A stretch of DNA of 64,000 bases from Larimichthys crocea (taxonomy: Eukaryota; Chordata; Actinopteri; Sciaenidae), in NCBI RefSeq assembly GCF_000972845.2, contig NC_040018.1, forward strand, positions 14,481,157 to 14,545,156, written 5' to 3'. Shown one piece after another: positions 51,184 to 62,002 of this stretch (positions within the stretch are counted from its first letter, which is position 1; each line of letters starts with the position of its first letter). Under the pieces are notes generated by a model. It worked only from the letters and a program-made list of their open reading frames with translations. It was not told the origin of the DNA and did not search any database. Made by a program: the position numbers and the translations under genes.

Positions 51184-52110
51184 AAAGCGGAGAGGTGGAG
51201 GTGGAGGCGCTCTGAATGGATGGCACAGCTTGTTAAAACCTGCAGCATCGCCTTATTGCAGCAACAATATCTCTGTGTAATAACACCTCTCGCTGCTGCT
51301 GAGACACGGATATAACTCGCCGGCTATGCTGCCACTGGCCGTGTTGATGTCAGTGATCTTTGGGGCAGATTTAACGAGCATAACCACGGTTAATGTTAGC
51401 TCCTCCGGCTAGCTGGCTGGCTAAGCGCTAGCTGCAGTCACCGATGCATGTGTATTGAAGAGAGCTAGCGAGCCGTGCAGCTGCAGCGGGCTTTTTTTTT
51501 TCCTTTTTTTAGTCAATGTAGACATTAATACGGAGAAGCCTCTTTGTCACGAGTGAAACACACATTACACACAGGTTCAGGATAAGTAACACAGCCAAAC
51601 AAATATTGCAAATGACACTCTCCATGCATGCCCAGCTCCACAATACAAAACGCCAGTGATGGTCTTTCTCAACTCCCAACTTCTTTCACAGGTCCGAAAG
51701 CTTTTTTTTTGGTGAACTCCCACTGATATTTTACCTTTTTTCCGATTAAAATCCCGACTAGGGTGATCTGGTGAAGACTCGCTGTCTTGCAATACGTCTC
51801 AAAAGAGCGAAATATTGGTTTTAAACGGCAACACCTGGGAAAATATCCTCTATATATATCAGTTACGAGTTTCCCTTAGGCAGACATTTTTGCTTTGCGA
51901 AAGCCTCAGTACCACGACGACATTGGTTATTGTATCCCTCCGCCGCCGAGCACAGTGACATGATGGTCCCACACAGCGGGAGATGCTGCGGGAGTCAGCA
52001 CGCACTGTCGTGGGTCTCGCTGATTGCACCACGTTTATCTCCACCGCATTTAATGCACTCAAAGGGACTGCAGCACTACAGAAAGCTTCACATGTGAGTG
52101 CATTAAACAA
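51184..52110 (-). promoter_or_regulatory. tcf12: Probable tcf12 canonical promoter and non-coding first exon
   Basis: This block is richer in GC and CpG than the introns, and it lies just upstream of the split 5' UTR. It contains clusters of GCTAGC-type sequence (51405-51480), GCCGCCGAG-type sequence (51940-51955), and a CCAAT box on the minus strand near 51921-51926. A possible first-exon donor on the minus strand is AAAAAG followed by GTAAAA at about 51736-51731. The exact transcription start and exon ends cannot be fixed without transcript data. A poly(T) run (51161-51183) and an AAAT microsatellite separate the block from the start-codon exon. Confidence 0.5.
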
Positions 52111-52194
52111 ACAAACAAAAACAACAACAACACAGTGTGTGTACAGTGCTGCATGTTTGTGAGCGTGCTTTATTGACCACTGTACTCATCATGT

Positions 52195-52656
52195 TTCAAG
52201 TTTCAGGTTTATTTGTCATGTCATGGTTAACACAGGGTCAGCAATACAATGAAATGTGTTGGACAAGAGGAAGCGGTCAGCTCCGCATCAAGAGCACTAA
52301 ACAGTGTAACAGCACTGCACATAAGAATAAGCTGAAGAACTAAAACACAATACTACTATAAAACATTTAGGTAACAAAGAACAATATGGAAATTAGAAAT
52401 ATAAAATGCACTAATATAGAATATGTAAAACAGGTATTGAGGTGTCACTGTATAAATAGATATGACATACTATATACGCACAGATATTGGGTATTGCACA
52501 GAATGTTTAAGGTTTAAACAAGAGTAAAGTAACTAGAGACAGGTGAAAGTGAAGTGTTTTACTATGTATTGCACAAATAATATCAAGTCTTCTTGTAGCA
52601 GCAGTCATACTTTTGCAAAGTTTAAAAGTCTGATGGCCTGATGGTAAAAACTCTTC
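52195..52656. repeat. Unclassified dispersed repeat
   Basis: Contains TTTCAAGTTTCAGGTTTATT at the left and GTCTGATGGCCTGATGGTAA followed by AACTCTTCT at the right. Both phrases recur in many fish genomic sequences. No coding remains. It abuts the MITE at 52661. Confidence 0.45.
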
Positions 52657-52660
52657 TTAA

Positions 52661-53028
52661 AGGTCCAGTGTGTAAGATTTAGGAGTATTTATTTGCAGGA
52701 ATGGAGTACAATATTCATCAGTATGTTTTCATTAGTGTATTATCACCTAAAAATAAGAATTGTTGTGCTATCATTGCCTTAAAATGAGCCTTTTATATAT
52801 ACAGAGAAATCGGGTCCTCTTCCATGGAGCCCACCATGTTGAACCACCATTTTGTACAGTAGCCCAGAGCGGACAAACCAAACAATGAACTAGATATGTA
52901 TCTTTTGCTTTTTATGTACGTAACACAGCCACGTTTGCTTGGAAGGAGAGGGTGAGACATGGGAGTGTATTCATTTGGCAATCTGCAACTTCACTGCAAG
53001 GTGTCACTAAATCCTACACACTGGACTA
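52661..53028. mobile_element. TTAA-flanked MITE, well-preserved copy
   Basis: TTAA (52657-52660) precedes AGGTCCAGTGTGTAAGATTT. The inverse of the right end reads TAGTCCAGTGTGTAGGATTT after TTAA (53029-53032), so the terminal inverted repeats match at about 17 of 20 positions. TTAA targets are used by piggyBac and Kolobok transposases. The 368-bp element has no coding capacity. A degraded relative lies at 27936-28130. Confidence 0.88.
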
Positions 53029-53032
53029 TTAA

Positions 53033-53445
53033 AGGCACAATATCCAACTTTTCCACATTAATATGTACAAAAATGACTGTACCTATGTTATATATTTTAT
53101 TGAGTTGTGTACTTACATTATCCTAAATCTTCACAACAATGTTCAAACCTTGAGAAAGCCTTCACTTTCCTCAAGGTAACGGTGCATTTAATTTGGTCAC
53201 CTGTCAATCTCTATAACTTCCAGGGAAACTCTGATATGTCAGAGAGTTGGGAGGGAAGTCTGACCTCTGGGGGTGTTACTATTGTTTGTATCACTCACTC
53301 AAGACGGATCACAATTATTCATTATTCATCAATGAAGACAGCAACTCCCATGATCCCACTGTACTTCACGATGTTGACGATGTAATGATGTTATTGTTAT
53401 GATTGAGAGGCTCCTAGTGGCAGAAATGACATACTATGTGTTCAA
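53033..53445. mobile_element. Second dispersed element sharing the TTAA
   Basis: AGGCACAATATCCAACTTTT starts immediately after the TTAA that ends the preceding MITE. The body, with GGAAACTCTGATATGTCAG and GGCTCCTAGTGGCAGAAATG near the right, is one I recognise from percomorph genomes. The right end is approximate, near 53445, and no clean TTAA is seen there. Confidence 0.6.
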
Positions 53446-53504
53446 ATAAGTCAAGCTAAGGTGGGTCCTGCATATCAGCATATCTTGCTGTGTCTTGCAG
53501 TCAT

Positions 53505-54268
53505 TATTAGGGCCTGAGCACAGCGAGGCCCTATTGTATTTCGAACGCTGAACGACGTTTAAGAGTAAATTGCATTTTCCACAGCCCATATCCCCCCCAA
53601 AACTCACGAAAATTTGCCTACCCCCCCAATGTCAGGCGTAAAATTACGTATTTTGGAGGTCTCACACATGCACGCGCGCATACGCCTCCAGAGCGCCACC
53701 TAGGTGCGCGTTTTTGCCGGTGCCCCTCGCCACGGTTTCGCCCACGTGCACGAAACTCGGTGGGAGTATGTAACATGCCCAGACGCACAAAAAAGTCTCT
53801 TGGTGCCCCGGGCGACAGTGAAGCGTACGGCGTCCAATTTTGCTCAGATTTGGCCTTTTCCCGTTTTTGCCTCATTTCCAGGGGTCGCATTTGAACGAAC
53901 TCCTCCTAGGGATTTCATCCGATGTGCTTGAAACTTGCCGTGTGTGTTCTCAAGGCGTCCACAATGAAAAGTTCAAAATCACAACTTTTTATCAGAGGGC
54001 GTGGCCGTGACGGTGCGTCAAAATCGACGCTGCCGATTTTTTCACAAAAAAACAATACTCCATTGACTTTTGGCCTGATTCAACAAACTCCTCCTAGGGA
54101 TTTCATCCAATTCACTTCAAACTTGGTAGGTCTGTTCACATAGACTTCCTGAGTAACAGTTATCAAAATGATGAATTTTGGGGAAACTGTGTGGCCATTT
54201 CCATATGCGCACATTTCGACGTGCGCACCTGTGCAAGGGCCCGACCATCGCTGCTTGCAGCTTTAATT
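53505..54268. repeat. GC-rich high-copy teleost repeat with internal duplication
   Basis: It starts ATTAGGGCCTGAGCACAG and ends GCTGCTTGCAGCTTTAATTA, the typical ends of a very abundant fish repeat. The phrase TCCTCCTAGGGATTTCATCC occurs twice, near 53901 and 54089, 188 bp apart, followed by similar text, so the element is internally duplicated. Its CpG-rich interior produces chance open frames on both strands (for example 53618-53931) which are not genes. Confidence 0.75.
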
Positions 54269-54269
54269 A

Positions 54270-55388
54270 TTAAGTGTTATTCCAGCAACTGGCAGAGTAC
54301 ATGCACATAGTGCAGAGGGTGGTGGGGTGAGGGCTGTCAGTACGGACCCAACAGCTCATTTTTGCACCAAGGTCCCTTTGAGAGGTTAGTCTGGACGTGG
54401 ACGTCAGCCCACTTCTGTACTGGATTTGTAATTTTTACAGGTGATTTGAATCATTGTATCAGTCGCATTAAGTGATTTTAAACATTCCTTTATTTTTAGT
54501 CCTTTTGCCTACAGCATCACATTTAATTAATTAGATTTATGTTTTAATGACTTAGGATCTCTTTAGAATTAGCTACTCCATGTATTTGCATTGTGTAGGT
54601 TAATTGCAGGTCAGCCTTTTAAATTCTGTATAGGCTACCCTTTCACAGGAAATTATGTACGCATGAACGTGATGTGATACAGATGCCTGTGGCTACTAAA
54701 TTTTAATTATTAATTATTAATTAATTTTGATTTATTTATTAATTACATGAATTGGAAACAATGGCTATTGTCTTCTAACAATGTAACCAAATCAAAGAAG
54801 TATATACTGCGAAGTATTTATCCTGCAAATTCTTCTTTTATTGCGAATCATGTGAAACAGCTGAAATTACACGTCATCATTTTGTACATCATTTTTGGCG
54901 TGAGCTCACCAGTCTATTGAGTCTATTGCCACTTTTATGACACGGTAGTAACAGTATGCGGTTAAAAAAACAATTTAGGGGTATATTCTACATTAACAAG
55001 GAACACTTCTGTACATCCCCTCTTTTTTCTGAAACCCAGTGTTTCTTTCAAATGAAAAACCACAAAAACTCCCTGTTTCTGTCTCAGTACACAAAGTTAA
55101 CTAACACAGAACTGTCAAAATTTCCACCCTCTTAGTCCCTTTTATTATTTTTCTTCATTAGTTTAAAAATGATCTTTATTTTGTTTGTGCAAATTGTGAC
55201 TTTTGTTTGTTTGACATGATTTATTAGATGCTTTTATTGTGAAGGGTTCAGACCAGAAGCGCTGTCTCTGTTTGCGGAAATCAGGCGGGCATTTGAAAAC
55301 ATGCTAACTCTAAGTTTATGAATATCAGCTCTGTGGGAATAAATTAAGAAAAGAAGGGACATTTTTGTCTCCCGTGACAAAACAAAGG
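54270..55388. other. Intergenic sequence before the isolated exon
   Basis: AT-rich with a stretch of ATTAATTAATT-type sequence at about 54700-54740. From 55235 the composition changes (AGAAGCGCTGTCTC, GCGGAAATCAGGCGGGC), consistent with a 5' UTR or first-exon region for the exon at 55389. No other gene was seen. Confidence 0.5.
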
Positions 55389-55615
55389 ATGAAAACAACA
55401 GCAGCCTGTGACACTGATCAAACCTCAGCTCCGGTGGTGAAAAAATCTAAACCTGTGCGTCGGACTGAAGAAGGTCTGAGAGCCAGGAAGGAGAGCGACC
55501 GTCTGCGGGTCAAAACCAGGATAAACATCTCGTACTGCTTCAAAAGGTGGAGACAACTAAAAGAGGACATGCACCTGCGGACTGATGGAGACGTCGCTAA
55601 CTATCTGTTGAACTT
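55389..55615 (+). CDS. Isolated exon: basic RWRQLK-type N-terminal module
   Basis: The first ATG is at 55389. The frame reads MKTTAACDTDQTSAPVVKKS, then a basic segment with RTEEGLRARKESDRLRVKTR, then INISYCFKRWRQLKEDMHLR and TDGDVANYLLN. A consensus donor GTAAGT follows at 55616, so the exon is 227 nt and ends in phase 2. The pattern KTRxNIxxxFxRWRxLK...TDxxVAxxLL is one I recall at the start of multicopy fish proteins whose C-terminal part is transposase-like. I cannot name the family. No continuing exon is evident between 55616 and 59900, so this is either the first exon of a gene whose remainder is lost or unrecognised, or an alternative start for the THAP gene downstream. A nuclear, DNA-binding role is plausible from the basic content only. 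Confidence 0.5.
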
Positions 55616-57559
55616 GTAAGTATTTGTTTAAAGCCCCGCTAGGTCATGTGTCTGACTGATAACAGCACAGCATCAACCGAGACTGTGATTTAAAAAGTAT
55701 TTTGCAAACAAATGCACACTGTCATCAAGGTCCATATAACAGGTTAAACATATAAAACTGTAAAAAATAAACTAAACAGCGCAAAAAAAAAAAGTGAAAG
55801 ATGCCATGAGGTGTGATAATATCTGTGTGACGGCTCTCTTCCTTCCTCTTACTAAAGAAACTTCCTGACATGTAAACTTTTCATTTAGACAACATGCTTA
55901 AGGTTTTCTCACCTGACAGCTCAGTTTATCTGCAGGCGCGTCCAGGGATAACAACGTGCTTTTATTGACACCTCGGCTTTGCAATGCTAAAATATAAATA
56001 ACTTGACAGTGTCAACCATAAACTAACACATCCTACAGAAATATGTAATATTTAGAAGCATATCAGCGTAGTGTCTTTTCATTTTTTCCATTAAATGCTC
56101 TTAAAGACCACTGTAAAGACAGTACAGGTCCCGCTTGTTGTGTGGGGACTACTTTTTCTTCCGCGCTGGCGAGAAACCAGACAAGAGGACTGCAGTAAAG
56201 TTGGGCTGAAAGTGGCTGTCAGTGTGGCGTGTGTTATTAATGAAAATATCTTAGTCTTTTGTCTGTGATTTAACATGCTTTTCAGTTTAAACAAAAAAAG
56301 ACTTTCTCTTTATTTAGATTCACATATTATCAGCACTTTACACAGTTATCATTGCTTTAAAAAGTTACACAGTGATCCAGCTTTACAGTTTCTTTTTTTT
56401 TTCTTTTGTACTAGAGAATATACAGATATAAACAGAAAGTGGGGTGTTTCACATCGGCACAAGAAAAATATATTGAGAAAAGAGAGACAAAAAGTTAAAG
56501 AAAAAAAAATACGTTTTCTGTCTTTCTAGTCTCACAAAGAAAGTGATTATTTCCATTACAAACATTTCATAAATAATGTCATATCATTCCTCTATAGAGG
56601 GGTTCCCTTCCTGAGAGCCACATTTTCTCCAGCAACTGGAGGAACCTGAGTGATGAGACTGCTGAGCAGGCAAAATAAGCATTTCAGGTGGTTTAATCAC
56701 TGTAGTAGTAGTAGTAGTGTTGCATGGAGGAGAAAAGGCAAAGATGCAGATTTAATAAAATATGCATATCCATATTACAGCTGTTTGTCATCATATGACT
56801 GTTATAATCATGGTATATTAATACTGTTGCATAAAGTGAAAGAGGAGGCTGGCCTTGATTGAAACTATTAGGACTAAATAAGGAGCAAACCTGAAACTAG
56901 AAACAAATATTGATATGATTGTCTTCAGCAGCCTGAGTTTGATCCAACAACCTCCAAAGAGGTTTTCTACTGTGAGATGGGTTTGTCTTACTATGAGATG
57001 AACCTTTATTCTAACAGAACCTTAATGTCGAGAGGTTATAGATATTTAAATAAATATAAATCAAGAATGAAATCCTTTGAACAGAACAAAAAACATGTGC
57101 AAACCTTTTGAGGACCAAGTGGGGTGTTGGTGCATCACTAGGGGGTTGCCCCTCCTATCTGATCCAGATGTTTTATTGAATGAGGCCTGTTACACCTACA
57201 GGAGCTTCAGTGAACTCAGCGCCAGAACCACCAACACTTTTGGCACTCTCCAGACATTCACTCGTTACACAGAGACATGCAGCCAAAATATTTCAGTGTT
57301 TTTAAAACTCAAAAGAGTAAAGAGCCTAAGCCAGCAACTTAAACAATGTGGAGTTTAGAGGTAAGGTTCATGTTCTATAAAAACACCACTGACATTAGTT
57401 TCTACGAGGGAAACTGCTGGTCTCAACCATGAACATGTGTTCGTGTTCAGTTGTTCTGTATGTGTAAGAACGAGAGGAAATCATTTAGATTTAGACTTAA
57501 GAGAGAGGGACATTTTGTTTTTTACAGCCAGTTCAACAAAGAAACACGGCAACATGAAG
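55616..57559. other. Intergenic or intronic stretch
   Basis: AT-rich. Short open frames (for example 57077-57358) have no recognisable similarity, and there is a TAG trinucleotide run at about 56703-56717. No exon continuing the one at 55389-55615 could be recognised. Confidence 0.5.
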
Positions 57560-58225
57560 TCCCCATGAATACATTCATACGTCTCAGCACACAACACAGC
57601 CAGAAGAGGCAGTTTGTTCCATGCTGCAATAGCAGAGGGGACAAAGCTCCTGCTGAAAGGAGCTCTCCTCCGTCTTAAGGTCCTGTATCTCCATCCAGAT
57701 GGAAGTAATGTGAAGTGATGACTGATGGTGATCAGTGTCATTTGATATTGTGAGTGCAAGGTGTGCGATGACTCTGTTGTTCATGTCTAAGAGTGTGACT
57801 GTGGGAAGGCAGATGATTTTAAAAGCAGTATGTGTGATGTTGGAAACCTTGTTTTTGTTGGAGGTGGTCAACATGGTGAAGAAGCAGGGAGGAACGTACA
57901 ACACAATGGGTTGAAACAACAGAAGGTAGGGTGCTCTGAGTTTATGGATTACAGAGAGTCTTTGCTGGGCTCGTTTATAGATAGAATAAGGATAGAAGCG
58001 ATGTGTTGATCAAAACTGAGCCCAAAAGATTTAAAGTAGTTGGCCGGTTTTACTGTCTTGCCATAGATGGCAGGGAGTTCACATGTTTTTCCCATGTTCA
58101 GCTGCAGGTAGTTATCTGTGCACCGTTGTGTGAAGCGAGAAATTGAGTTTTATTAGGCTGTAACAGTGTTATTGTCACTGAGTAGCCCGAGAATGGCAGT
58201 ATCATCTAATCTGTCATCTGAAGCG
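57560..58225 (-). pseudogene. LINE reverse-transcriptase relic (L2/Rex1-like)
   Basis: Read on the minus strand from about 58225, pieces in shifting frames give DDTAILGLLSDNN (the DD of the catalytic FADD box is kept, the aromatic residue lost), then CTDNYLQLNMGKTCEL, then KPANYFKSFGLSFDQHI, and near the end HHFTLLPSGWRYRTLRRRR followed by SFVPSAIAAWNKLP. This is the order found in the palm-to-C-terminus region of L2/Rex1/CR1-type LINE proteins. Frameshifts and stops show it is inactive. The 5' part of the element is missing, as is usual for truncated insertions. Confidence 0.82.
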
Positions 58226-59000
58226 AGTTTTCATCTAGTAGTGGGAGGCACCTCTGCCCTGTATTATTAATTCCAGACTGCCACCTGTTGGACAAACACA
58301 GATCACACAAACTTCACAAACTTCAATGAAAATGTTTATTTCTAATATCTGCAGATATAAGATGTTTCACAGTGATGTGGTAGTTTTAGAAATATAAAGT
58401 ATATTTGTATATATGCCCAGACATTAATTCACAATTCACAAACTGTAGAATATGGAGACAGGGGCATAGCAGCCTGTACAGTATATGCCTGTGAGAGGGG
58501 ACGCATCCATTCGTTGTGACACTTTTTCTTTGCAAAGATGGGCAGCATTTTATAGGTCAACTTAATTTTATTCTTGTTTTGTGGGTATGATACAAAAACT
58601 GACCAGTATAACCCTCATAAAGCACGACTTATTGCAGGTCTGCATAGACTGCATTTTGATTGTACACTGACTCTGAGATACACAGCAATAAAAATTGATG
58701 ACGTAAAATGACCTCACTCTTTTCACTGGCAAAATGACATTTTACTTGATTCCTGGACGTCAGCTGATTTGGGGTAAAACATTTTATTTAGCTGAACCTC
58801 TTCACCCTCACACCCTCATTGTAAGCAACCACACGATCCACTGGAAATTATTTAGTCTGCGTTATGCTGCACGTTCTTGTGCATGTGGTGTGAAATGCAG
58901 AATGCACTCTGGCACAAAAACAGTGGTCATTAATGAAACAGTCGAGGTGGATTTATTTCTAGTATTTGGTCTCTAGCATTTTCTATAATATAATTTTATT
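58226..59000. other. Intergenic stretch
   Basis: No gene or clear repeat recognised. Contains an 80-codon plus-strand open frame (58734-58976) with no similarity that I can name. Confidence 0.5.
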
Positions 59001-59004
59001 TTAA

Positions 59005-59285
59005 TTTATTTATACAGCGCCATATCATAACAAGGTTATCTCATGACACTTTTCATGCAGAGCAGGTCTAGACCGTACTCTTTATAATATTATTCGCAGA
59101 GACCTAACAGTTCCACCATGAGCAAGCGCTTGGCGACGGTGGCGAGGAAAATCTTCCTTTTAACAGGCGCTTGGCGACGGTGGCGAGGAAAATCTTCCTT
59201 TTAACAGGCAGAAACCTCGGGTAGACCCAAGCTCATTGGTAGACATCCACATCCACCACGACCGGTTGAGTTAAAGAGAGGGAGG
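59005..59285. repeat. Teleost dispersed repeat with a 41-bp perfect tandem duplication
   Basis: Phrases such as GAGCAGGTCTAGACCGTACT and CTTGGCGACGGTGGCGAGGA are those of a repeat common in perciform genomes. The 41 bases 59126-59166 are repeated exactly at 59167-59207; the consensus I remember has the unit once. Confidence 0.75.
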
Positions 59286-59840
59286 GGCAGATAGAGAGAG
59301 AGAGGGGGGATAGACAGACAAATAGAGACACAGATGCACAGCAGCAGCAAAACATTAACTAACTGTAAACTGTAATGGAGATATGGTAACAATGATGACA
59401 GTAATAATATATGTAGTGGACTTTGTGCAGGACCACAGCAGCAGCCACGATCCATAAGAACCTGCTGGACGAGAGAGCACAGAAACTCCGGGGAAGAAGT
59501 TTAGTTAGTAACATGCATTAACATGCATTAATGAGACTTGTATGTTTACAGATGAAGATTTGAAGAAGGACTTTGACTTGACAAAACTCCTCCAGAGCAA
59601 CAGAAGACACCATACAACTGTTTACACAGACTGAGTACACCCCATGATGTGTGCACGATGATTTTTGTGTGTAAAATCAGTGGCATTTACTATTTCTTTA
59701 TCTGCATCTGCAAAATGAATTTAATAACTGTAATAATAGTAATTTGACAAGCACAGAGTCTAACCGGAAATTGTCATGATCTAACCACATCTCTCTCACA
59801 TCCGTTATTAGTGGTTGGAGCTCGGATGTCATGGAGACGG
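59286..59840. other. Intergenic stretch upstream of the THAP gene promoter
   Basis: Includes a GA-rich run (59265-59310) and CAGCAGCAGC at 59340. No gene seen. Confidence 0.5.
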
Positions 59841-59851
59841 TTCAGTTTTTA

Positions 59852-59860
59852 TCACGTGAC
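59852..59860. promoter_or_regulatory. CACGTG E-box (TCACGTGAC)
   Basis: A full TCACGTGAC site, the palindromic form bound by USF and MiT/TFE-type bHLH-ZIP factors, lies about 360 bp upstream of the THAP gene ATG. Function is inferred from sequence and position. Confidence 0.5.
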
Positions 59861-59865
59861 CAAAG

Positions 59866-59870
<5 letters not shown>

Positions 59871-59911
<41 letters not shown>
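59871..59911. repeat. (GT)n microsatellite in promoter
   Basis: About 20 GT units between the E-box and the ZNF143-like site of the THAP gene. Confidence 0.96.
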
Positions 59912-59913
<2 letters not shown>

Positions 59914-59996
59914 CAAAACGTGACTTTGTGACAGTCAGGTGTACTATGCCCCCTCTTCCTCCTCTTCACTGTGTTTTGACCCTTTAAAAAAAACGT

Positions 59997-60021
59997 ACTA
60001 CGTTTCCCACAATGCAAAGCG
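59997..60021. promoter_or_regulatory. ZNF143/THAP11 (SBS-type) promoter motif
   Basis: ACTACGTTTCCCACAATGCA followed by AAGCG closely fits the promoter element ACTACAATTCCCAGAATGC with downstream GCG, which is bound by ZNF143 and co-occupied by THAP11/HCFC1 at many vertebrate promoters. It lies about 195 bp upstream of the ATG, consistent with a core promoter around 60000-60050. Confidence 0.7.
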
Positions 60022-60102
60022 ACAACGCCTTTACCTTTACACTCTTGTGTTTACGTTTAACGGTCACGTTCACCAATGGAGCAGTGTGTCGGTCGGTGCA
60101 CC

Positions 60103-60138
60103 ACAGACAGACAGACAGGCAGACAGACAGACAGACAG
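60103..60138. repeat. (ACAG)n tetranucleotide repeat in 5' UTR
   Basis: About nine ACAG units with one GC interruption, between the promoter motif and the THAP gene ATG. Confidence 0.93.
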
Positions 60139-60212
60139 CTCAGGGATGGTGTCAGTCGTCGGTCAGTAACTCGTTTTCTTGAACACCGGGCTGAGTTCGT
60201 GTTGGTGTCACG

Positions 60213-60563
60213 ATGCCGGGGATGTGCTCCGTGCCGGGCTGTAAGGGCTACAAGAAGGCGAGGTCCCGGGGTGTCGTGTTCCACTCTCTGCCCACCAGAG
60301 ACCCGGGGCGATGCAGAGAGTGGTTAAAGGCCATACAAAACCCCAAATTTGACGAAAACACACCAGTAAGTAAATACGGCAATATAAGAGTCTGTAGCCA
60401 ACATTTCAAACCGGAAGATTACGAGCCGGACATACAGGCAGAACTTATGAAAACAACGCCCCGAAAAATCCTCAAGTCCTTCACTATCCCGTCTGTCTTC
60501 TCTGGGAGACAGCAAGAGGACCTCAGCACCTCTCTGCCAGCTCATGACAGCAGCCAAACACAG
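60213..60563 (+). CDS. THAP-domain gene, exon with complete THAP zinc finger
   Basis: The ATG at 60213 opens 117 codons ending in phase 0 before a GTAAAC donor. Residues 1-96 form a full THAP domain: zinc ligands C5, C10, C61 and H64, the FHSLP motif with P27, the invariant W37, FKPED after the histidine, and TIPSVF (91-96) in place of the usual AVPTIF. THAP domains are about 90 residues and bind specific DNA through C2CH zinc coordination. They occur in cell regulators (THAP1-11) and in transposases such as P-element and Kolobok. The tail (SGRQQEDLSTSLPAH...) is hydrophilic. Start choice: the THAP domain begins directly at this methionine, as is usual. Reading through the donor adds only seven residues (VNHLFHP) and then stops, so splicing is likely. 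The later exons suggest a transposase-derived protein. Confidence 0.92.
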
Positions 60564-62002
60564 GTAAACCATTTATTTCACCCGTAAAGAGTAAAGCTTT
60601 ATGAAAGGCTAGAGATATAAAGTGTTTGTCTTGTATTTCAAAACCATTTAAAAGACTAGTGGAGTTTAAAGTTTAAATGAGTGTACTACAATAGGACATA
60701 TTAGGACATCCCTCCTCTCATATAATGAGGAAATCCTACAACAACCAGAAAGCTTTGCGCACCATGCCACGGTTGCCATTGCTGGAGGTGTGTGTACCTA
60801 TGTACTAAAGTATAAAAATCACTTTTTATGGTGTCCAGTTGCATCAGTGTGTGAGGACGACAAGAGCAAATATTCAGTTTATTGTTATTATACAGTCCAG
60901 TATAATAAAAGTTTTGTTTGCCAGCCTCCGGTGCAACATAAGAACTATGTATGAAATATGTATGAAGACTGAAGGTCATCATAGTAACACTGAGTTGTAG
61001 GTAGTATTGCTCGGTGACATTAAAAATAGTCAGGTTCATTTAGTGGTTTAGTGACAGATGTACAGAGTATACCTACTCATTTATCAGCTGGCTTTGGGTA
61101 TACCCACTTCTGTATTCAGTCTGATATACATCGTTCAGTACTGTTCTGCGAAGGCGTACCATAGCTGTCCAGTTTTCATGAGTGGACAGTGTAAGGAGTA
61201 AGGAATATGTCACTCAAAATGTATAATTATATAGTTGTCTCACCTGTCTGTGGGCCAGTATCTACTGCAAAATCTGTGCTGATTGTGTTGAATCTAATGT
61301 TGACTTCATAATGTTCCTTCTAACTCATGTCCAACCAACGTTCAGTCAATTTGGAGGACAAAGAAGCTGAAAATTCTTCTGGTGAAGTGCCAAGTACGGT
61401 ATTACATTCAGTGACATAACCAAGTTGGGACCTCTGCATCACAATCATCTCGCAGCATTTACTAATCAAACCTTATGAGGAAGTTTCAAACATGCAAGCA
61501 TTATATTTGAGCTAAGCAAAGCGGAGGCCAGTATTATGAACGTGAAAGTTTGACCGACTGAGTAATTAAATAACATCTCCTCTTTCAAAGTGAGTAGGCA
61601 TGAATGTTAGTTATGACCAAAACTTTAAAGATTACATGAATCATCCGAGGTTACCACTAATGTTTTCATCCCTCACTCTGAAAGTATTGTTGCTGCAACT
61701 GCATTGTAACATTTTTGACTCAAAAGGAGCTTAACAAGTACAGTAAGATAATAAATATTACTGACTGATATACTAGGTATTTATTTACAGGATTCTTCTT
61801 CATCAGAAGGTTAAGTGTCATTTTTATGGAAAAACAGGTTTAACTGTATTCGTAATAGAACTGCTGTGATGAGTTGTCCATTCAGGTTGGCATAAGCAGC
61901 ATGTGTCATTTGTTGTGTAATTTTAAATTTGATGCAGTGTTAATAACTGCCAAGTGTGCTCATCAAAGCTGTTTTGTGTTTTGTTTTTTTTAATTGGCGA
62001 AG
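60564..62002. other. First intron of the THAP gene
   Basis: 1.44 kb between the THAP exon and the first 90-nt exon. A possible extra exon near 61344-61396 (frame NLEDKEAENSSGEVPST) has the right character but its phase does not fit the 60563 donor. An incidental open frame lies on the minus strand (60701-61039). Confidence 0.5.

Noticed and set aside
53618..53931. Overlapping 90- and 75-codon open frames on opposite strands
   Set aside because: They lie wholly inside a GC-rich high-copy repeat and have no protein character beyond its composition.
61344..61396. Possible additional THAP-gene exon (NLEDKEAENSSGEVPST)
   Set aside because: The composition fits a linker, but the frame that looks protein-like needs a phase-1 donor while the upstream exon ends in phase 0, and the 3' splice signal (GGTATT) is weak.
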